Of a stretch of 9,646 bases of DNA, positions 5,954 to 9,646 are shown one piece after another. The number at the start of each line of letters is the position of its first letter. The first letter of the stretch is position 1. The translations under genes and the position numbers were made by a program. Location: the NCBI GenBank assembly GCA_030018555.1, contig JASEHY010000043.1, positions 1 to 9,646 of the forward strand, read 5' to 3'. Source of the DNA: Planctomycetota bacterium (GTDB lineage Bacteria; Planctomycetota; MHYJ01; JACQXL01). The notes under the pieces are model-generated. The model was not told the origin of the DNA. It did no database searches and was given only the letters and a program-made list of their open reading frames with translations.

Positions 5954-5993
5954 ATCCGCAATCCGTCCCGCCCAGGCGGGACAATTCGCAATC
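5954..5993. repeat. Palindrome flanked by near-identical 10-mers between pilB2 and pilC
   Basis: A perfect 8-bp-stem palindrome GTCCCGCC-CA-GGCGGGAC (5965-5982) is flanked by ATCCGCAATC (5954-5963) and ATTCGCAATC (5984-5993), which differ at one base and lie in direct orientation. The second flank ends on the last base of the pilB2 stop codon. The flanks could be a target-site duplication or part of the repeat itself. Confidence 0.7.
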
Positions 5994-7726
5994 TAACTAT
6001 TCTTCATAACCTCATCCAGAGAGGTTATTCCTTTGATGGCTTTGAGGATACTTGCGCGTCTTAAGGTTGTTAGAGAAAGTTTATTTATTGCATAATCTTT
6101 TATCTCAAAAGGAGAGGTGTCATTAATAATCAATCTCTTTATCTCGTCGTCAAGGGCGAGGACCTCATAGACAGCGGTTCGTCCTTTATATCCTCCGGTG
6201 CATCTGGTGCAACCGCCGATGGATGGGCCGAAGAGTTTGGACTCTTCCACCTCCTGTGGTGTAAATCCCACCGAAATCAATCGTTCCTTGTGCAGAGTAA
6301 CCGGTGTCTTACAGAAAGCGCATAGTTTCCTCAATAACCGCTGGTTGACCACTAACAAAACCGCAGAGGATATCATAAACCTGTCTATGCCCATATCAGC
6401 GAGTCTCAAGATGGTTGAGACGCTATCATTAGTATGCAGGGTGCTGAAGACGAGGTGTCCTGTGATAGCGGCTTTGACCGCAATATCAGCGGTTTCTAAA
6501 TCACGCATCTCGCCAATCATAATAATATCAGGGTCCTGTCTGAGGATACTACGTAATGCCGATGCGAAAGTCAGCCCCTGCTTGGGATTCACCGATACCT
6601 GAATAATACCGGGCAACTGATATTCCACCGGGTCTTCTACAGTTATCAAGTTGTCCTGTGGGTCAGAAATCTCTTTCACAGCGCAATAGAGCGTTGTTGT
6701 TTTTCCACAGCCCGTCGGACCGCTTATCAGAACCATTCCGTAGGATGCATCTATCGCTTTCTTAAACGCATTAAAATCATCTGGCTCAAATCCTAAATCC
6801 TCCAATCTCAGGACAAGAGACGACGAATCCAGTATTCTCAAAACTACCCTTTCTCCATGGACAGTGGGAATAATGGCGACACGGACATCTACCCTGCGGT
6901 TACTTTTCTTAATCTGGAACTTGCCATCCTGTGGCAGATGTCTTTCTGCGATGTCCAGATGTGATATTATTTTGATTCTTGATGCGACCGCATTATGGAG
7001 CCGTTTGGGCGGTGAGAGGACTTCCTGCATCACGCCATCTACACGAAACCTGACCGATACCTTTTTCTCATACGGCTCAATATGAATATCGGATGCGGAT
7101 TGCTCTATCGCCTTCATCAGCAGGACATTCACCAGCCGCACCACAGGCGAGCCGGAACCATCATCAGAAAGTTGGCTCAAATCCAACCGTTCATCTTCCT
7201 CTTTACTCTCTTTTGCCGCTTTACTCAATTCTAATTCCACTGTTTCCTCGTCAGCCATATCCTCCGTGAACTTATCCATTCCATGTTCTTCCGGGTGATA
7301 TGCTCTTGTGATTGCCGGCTTTAGCCACCGCTCTAAACTCAATACCACCCGAACCTCACACCTGGTTAAGAGCCGGACATCGTCTAATTTCACCACATCA
7401 AAGGGGTCAGAGACCGCCACTGTCAGGATATTGCCTATCTTTGACAGGGGTAGAATACTATAGTCCATGCACATCTTTTCAGGAATTAGAGAAACCACTT
7501 TCTCATCTAAACTGACTCTGTCAGGGACTACTGGAGCCAGGTTAAGTTCTACACATAGTGCGGAAAGTAGAGTCTCCTCTCCTACTACCTTGTTATCTAT
7601 GAGGAGGCCTATAAACGGCTTTTTCTCCTTGCTGGAGAGGGCAATAATCTCCTGTGATTTCTCCGCTGTCAGGAGTTCGGTTTTAAGCAGAACCTTATTA
7701 ATTCTTTTATCAAGACTCGTTAACAT
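5993..7726 (-). CDS. pilB: PilB/GspE-type assembly ATPase, second copy
   Basis: This 577-residue cytoplasmic hexameric ATPase powers pilin polymerisation. The N-terminal region (about 8-140) resembles the GspE_N/MshEN domain, but the Arg-Leu-Gly and Gly positions expected for cyclic-di-GMP binding look degenerate. After an acidic linker (145-190) comes the motor: Walker A GPTGCGKTT (336-344, with Cys where Ser is common), Asp box ITVEDPVEYQ (361-370), Walker B DPDIIMIGEMRD (398-409, GEMRD rather than GEIRD), and His box HLVFSTLHTND (424-434). A zinc-type Cys pair set follows at C469/C472 and C506/C509. Length and the Cys pairs exclude a PilT retraction motor. It is a paralogue of the upstream ATPase; one 69-base stretch is 62/69 identical. 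The ATG at 7726 is preceded by 30 A/T-only bases with no Shine-Dalgarno sequence. PilB against GspE is not decidable here. Confidence 0.92.
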   Translation of the reverse strand: MLTSLDKRINKVLLKTELLTAEKSQEIIALSSKEKKPFIGLLIDNKVVGEETLLSALCVELNLAPVVPDRVSLDEKVVSLIPEKMCMDYSILPLSKIGNILTVAVSDPFDVVKLDDVRLLTRCEVRVVLSLERWLKPAITRAYHPEEHGMDKFTEDMADEETVELELSKAAKESKEEDERLDLSQLSDDGSGSPVVRLVNVLLMKAIEQSASDIHIEPYEKKVSVRFRVDGVMQEVLSPPKRLHNAVASRIKIISHLDIAERHLPQDGKFQIKKSNRRVDVRVAIIPTVHGERVVLRILDSSSLVLRLEDLGFEPDDFNAFKKAIDASYGMVLISGPTGCGKTTTLYCAVKEISDPQDNLITVEDPVEYQLPGIIQVSVNPKQGLTFASALRSILRQDPDIIMIGEMRDLETADIAVKAAITGHLVFSTLHTNDSVSTILRLADMGIDRFMISSAVLLVVNQRLLRKLCAFCKTPVTLHKERLISVGFTPQEVEESKLFGPSIGGCTRCTGGYKGRTAVYEVLALDDEIKRLIINDTSPFEIKDYAINKLSLTTLRRASILKAIKGITSLDEVMKNS

Positions 7727-7748
7727 TATATTAAAATATAAAATATAA

Positions 7749-7777
7749 ATTATAAATTATAGTTCCGTCATTCTCAA
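7749..7777 (-). promoter_or_regulatory. Candidate sigma70-type promoter of the second ATPase gene
   Basis: On the minus strand TTGAGA (7772-7777, five of six consensus) and TATAAT (7749-7754, perfect) are separated by 17 bases. The -35 box lies in the last codons of the upstream ATPase gene. Transcription would start about 15 bases before the ATG at 7726. The spacer is A/T-rich, which raises the chance of a fortuitous -10 box. Confidence 0.4.
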
Positions 7778-9493
7778 GACCTCTTCAATAGAGGTCCTGC
7801 CACGGATAATATTCAAGAGACCACAGCGTCTTAAAGTTATCATCCCCGTCCCGCCGCCGCGGGATTCAACAGCATATTTTTTGATATCAATGACAGAACT
7901 TCCTTTTATGACCATTCTTCTGATTTCGTCATCAATTTCTAATGTTTCCAGGAGTGCGAAACGACCCTTATAGCCCTTATTACATTTAGCACAGCCGACA
8001 GGGTGGTATATGGGCGCTTTTGAACCCTCATCTTCCTTAAAGCCAATCTCCACGAGGCGCTTTATATCAGGTAATTTCTCCATAGGTTTTTTGCAATGCT
8101 CACATAATTTTCTTGCCAATCTCTGTGCGGCAATAAGAATCACGGAAGAGGCAACCAGAAACCTGTCCACGCCCATATCAACGAGCCGGGTGATGGAAGA
8201 TGCGGCATCATTAGTATGCAGGGTGCTTAAGACAAGGTGTCCTGTCATAGCCGCTTTGACCGCGATATCCGCAGTCTCGCCGTCTCTTATCTCGCCGACC
8301 ATAACCTTATTCGGGTCCTGACGAAGGATTGAGCGAAGGGCTAAAGCGAAAGTAAATCCTCGTTTTGGACTTATCGGCACCTGTCCAATACCTTCTAACT
8401 GATATTCCACCGGGTCTTCCACAGTCATCAGATTCTCTTCCACAGACATAATCTCTTTTAGAGCCGAGTAGAGCGTGGTGCTTTTGCCGCTTCCTGTAGG
8501 ACCGGTAACGAGAAGCATACCGTAAGGGGTAGAGATAGCGCGTCTGAAGGCGGCGAGTGCCTCCGGCTCAAACCCCAATACATCCAGCCCCATCGTGATA
8601 CTGGATGAATCCAGCACCCGCATTACTACCTTCTCGCCGAAGATGGTGGGAAGCGTAGAGACCCTGAAATCAATCTGACGCCCCTGATATTTAATCTGGA
8701 ACTTGCCATCCTGTGGTATCCTTCTTTCTGCGATGTCTAAAGAGGTCATAATTTTTATTCTGGAGACGATGGCGTTGTATATCTTTTTAGGTGGCGACAT
8801 CGCCTCGTGCAGCACACCGTCCTTGCGATAGCGGATGGAGACCGATTTCTCAAACGGCTCTATATGCATATCCGATGCCTTTTCTTCCAACGCCTTATAG
8901 ATTACCTTATTAACGAATTTAACGATAGGAGCATCCCCGGCAGATTTAACCAGTTCCGAGGCGCTTATATTATCACCCTTATCTATCCGCGATATCTCAA
9001 CCCCTTCCGCGTCCTCAGAGAGCGACTGGTCAAGCAGTTCCTCCATATCCTTCTCGCTGGGGTTATAGACCTGTGCTAATTTATCCTTTATCTTACCCGC
9101 AGTAGAAAGCACCACCCTGATATCAGAATTAAAGAACATCTTCATCTCGTCTAATCTAACAATGTCATAAGGATTAGAAACCGCTACCGTAACAATATTG
9201 CCAATCTTATCAACAGGAAGAATATTGTAGGATTCTAACCGTTCGCGATCAACCGCAAGGACGAGGTTATCAACCGGCTGGATTTTCTCTAAATTAACAG
9301 GTGGAATATTGGAATCTATCGCAACAAGCGAAAGCAGGTTTTCTTCTGAGATGACATTATTACTAATGAGAGTCTCTATATAAGAGAGAGACCCTTTAAT
9401 TGACTGGCTGATGATGTCCTGATTTTTATCCGCAGAAATGAGGTTCTCCTTGAGAAGTAAGGCACTCACTTTCTTATCAAGCCCGTTTTTCAT
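7757..9493 (-). CDS. pilB: PilB/GspE-type assembly ATPase, first copy
   Basis: This 578-residue cytoplasmic motor ATPase has the same architecture as its neighbour. The GspE_N/MshEN-like N-terminal region spans about 5-140. Walker A is GPTGSGKST (331-339), Asp box MTVEDPVEYQ (356-365), Walker B region DPNKVMVGEIRD (393-404), and His box HLVLSTLHTND (419-429). Cys pairs are C464/C467 and C501/C504. The motor core is intact and closer to the family consensus than the second copy. I chose the ATG at 9493 (MKNGLDKKVS) because it aligns with the start of the paralogue; the in-frame TTG at 9532 is better read as part of a -35 box. There is no Shine-Dalgarno sequence. Near the C-terminus, ESRGGGTG (543-550) interrupts the usual helix before MITLR and is encoded by a perfect hairpin of the local repeat type; the paralogue lacks it. 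Confidence 0.92.
   Translation of the reverse strand: MKNGLDKKVSALLLKENLISADKNQDIISQSIKGSLSYIETLISNNVISEENLLSLVAIDSNIPPVNLEKIQPVDNLVLAVDRERLESYNILPVDKIGNIVTVAVSNPYDIVRLDEMKMFFNSDIRVVLSTAGKIKDKLAQVYNPSEKDMEELLDQSLSEDAEGVEISRIDKGDNISASELVKSAGDAPIVKFVNKVIYKALEEKASDMHIEPFEKSVSIRYRKDGVLHEAMSPPKKIYNAIVSRIKIMTSLDIAERRIPQDGKFQIKYQGRQIDFRVSTLPTIFGEKVVMRVLDSSSITMGLDVLGFEPEALAAFRRAISTPYGMLLVTGPTGSGKSTTLYSALKEIMSVEENLMTVEDPVEYQLEGIGQVPISPKRGFTFALALRSILRQDPNKVMVGEIRDGETADIAVKAAMTGHLVLSTLHTNDAASSITRLVDMGVDRFLVASSVILIAAQRLARKLCEHCKKPMEKLPDIKRLVEIGFKEDEGSKAPIYHPVGCAKCNKGYKGRFALLETLEIDDEIRRMVIKGSSVIDIKKYAVESRGGGTGMITLRRCGLLNIIRGRTSIEEVLRMTEL
7844..7867. repeat. Short hairpin element inserted in frame near the 3' end of the first ATPase gene
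   Basis: TCCCGC-CGCC-GCGGGA (7849-7864) has the same arms as the hairpin at 4555-4570. It encodes the Gly-rich ESRGGGTG segment. The paralogue reads YAINKLSLTTLRR across the same place where this protein has YAVESRGGGTGMITLRR, giving about four extra residues. Confidence 0.5.
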
Positions 9494-9503
9494 ATTAAGG
9501 ACT

Positions 9504-9532
9504 ATGATACTAAAAATAGATGTCTCAGTCAA
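9504..9532 (-). promoter_or_regulatory. Candidate sigma70-type promoter of the pilus operon
   Basis: On the minus strand TTGACT (9527-9532, five of six) and TATCAT (9504-9509, five of six) are separated by 17 bases. The predicted start point, about 9495-9497, lies only 2-4 bases before the ATG at 9493. The messenger would be essentially leaderless, which fits the lack of a Shine-Dalgarno sequence. Confidence 0.5.
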
Positions 9533-9646
9533 GAAAAACTAACCACGAATTAACACGAATCCCTACGGGACCTTTAATTCATCGTATGGAATTTCAAAGG
9601 CATCCGATGGAACCCTTGGAACAATAACATATGTCGCCATTTTTAT
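9533..9646. repeat. Repeat-rich region upstream of the pilus operon
   Basis: It holds the direct repeat CACGAAT-TAA-CACGAAT (9544-9560), the hairpin TCCCTACGGGA (9560-9570; CCCTACGGGAC recurs inverted at 4650-4660), and the 25-base motif at 9581-9605 that is 20/25 identical to 787-811. A minus-strand frame from ATG 9640 to TAG 9563 (25 codons, open to the window edge) ends in the hairpin. It could be the tail of an upstream gene but is not supported as one. Confidence 0.55.

Noticed and set aside
5551..6009. Plus-strand open frame antisense to the start of pilC
   Set aside because: There is no family resemblance, and it is a mirror of conserved pilC codons.
9563..9640. Small minus-strand ORF (25 codons) at the window edge
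   Set aside because: Much of it is the repeat motif also found at 787-811, and its stop lies in a hairpin; it resembles no known protein and may simply be repeat DNA.

Overview
This looks like chromosomal DNA of an uncultured bacterium with moderate GC content. It carries a type IV pilus (or closely related type II secretion) assembly operon that continues into shikimate metabolism. I cannot name the lineage with confidence. The interspersed short palindromic repeats and the CACGAAT-TAA-CACGAAT motif recall metagenome-derived candidate phyla (for example Omnitrophota-like genomes), but that is an impression, not a result.

Layout, following the minus-strand direction of transcription: a 9533-9646 leader with repeats; a first PilB/GspE-type ATPase (9493-7757); a second, paralogous ATPase (7726-5993); a PilC/GspF inner-membrane platform protein (5933-4719); a ~190-base spacer packed with palindromes; a PilS/NtrB-like membrane histidine kinase (4524-2641); and 3-dehydroquinate synthase AroB (2572-1343). 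An archease gene on the plus strand (910-1383) converges on aroB, and their 3' ends overlap by 41 bases. Beyond a divergent intergenic region lies a minus-strand metallo-beta-lactamase-fold hydrolase of the UlaG-like COG2220 type (759-91).

The ATPases and PilC would form the cytoplasmic motor and membrane platform for pilin polymerisation. The kinase probably tunes pilin or pilus gene expression, but no response regulator is in the window. Neither ATPase is a PilT-type retraction motor, because both have the long N-terminal region and the two CxxC pairs of assembly ATPases.

The most unusual feature is a family of short GC-rich palindromic elements built from modules such as TCCCTCACGGGA, TCCCGC..GCGGGA, GGTGGCTACC and ACAGGTTCGCT..CTCACTGCAAGA. 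They occur between genes and apparently also in frame inside genes. AroB has about 32 extra residues between two zinc-ligand histidines, archease about 22 extra residues in one loop, the first ATPase a short Gly-rich hairpin near its C-terminus, and the kinase a hairpin just after its N box. AroB and archease share a ~30-base core (26/30 identical) although they are read from opposite strands, so the element seems tolerated as peptide in either orientation. This is analogous to the Rickettsia palindromic elements that insert within coding genes. A second theme is translation start context: the MBL, pilC and kinase genes have good Shine-Dalgarno sites, while both ATPase genes lack one and sit behind well-spaced sigma70-like promoters, the first placed so that the mRNA would be almost leaderless.
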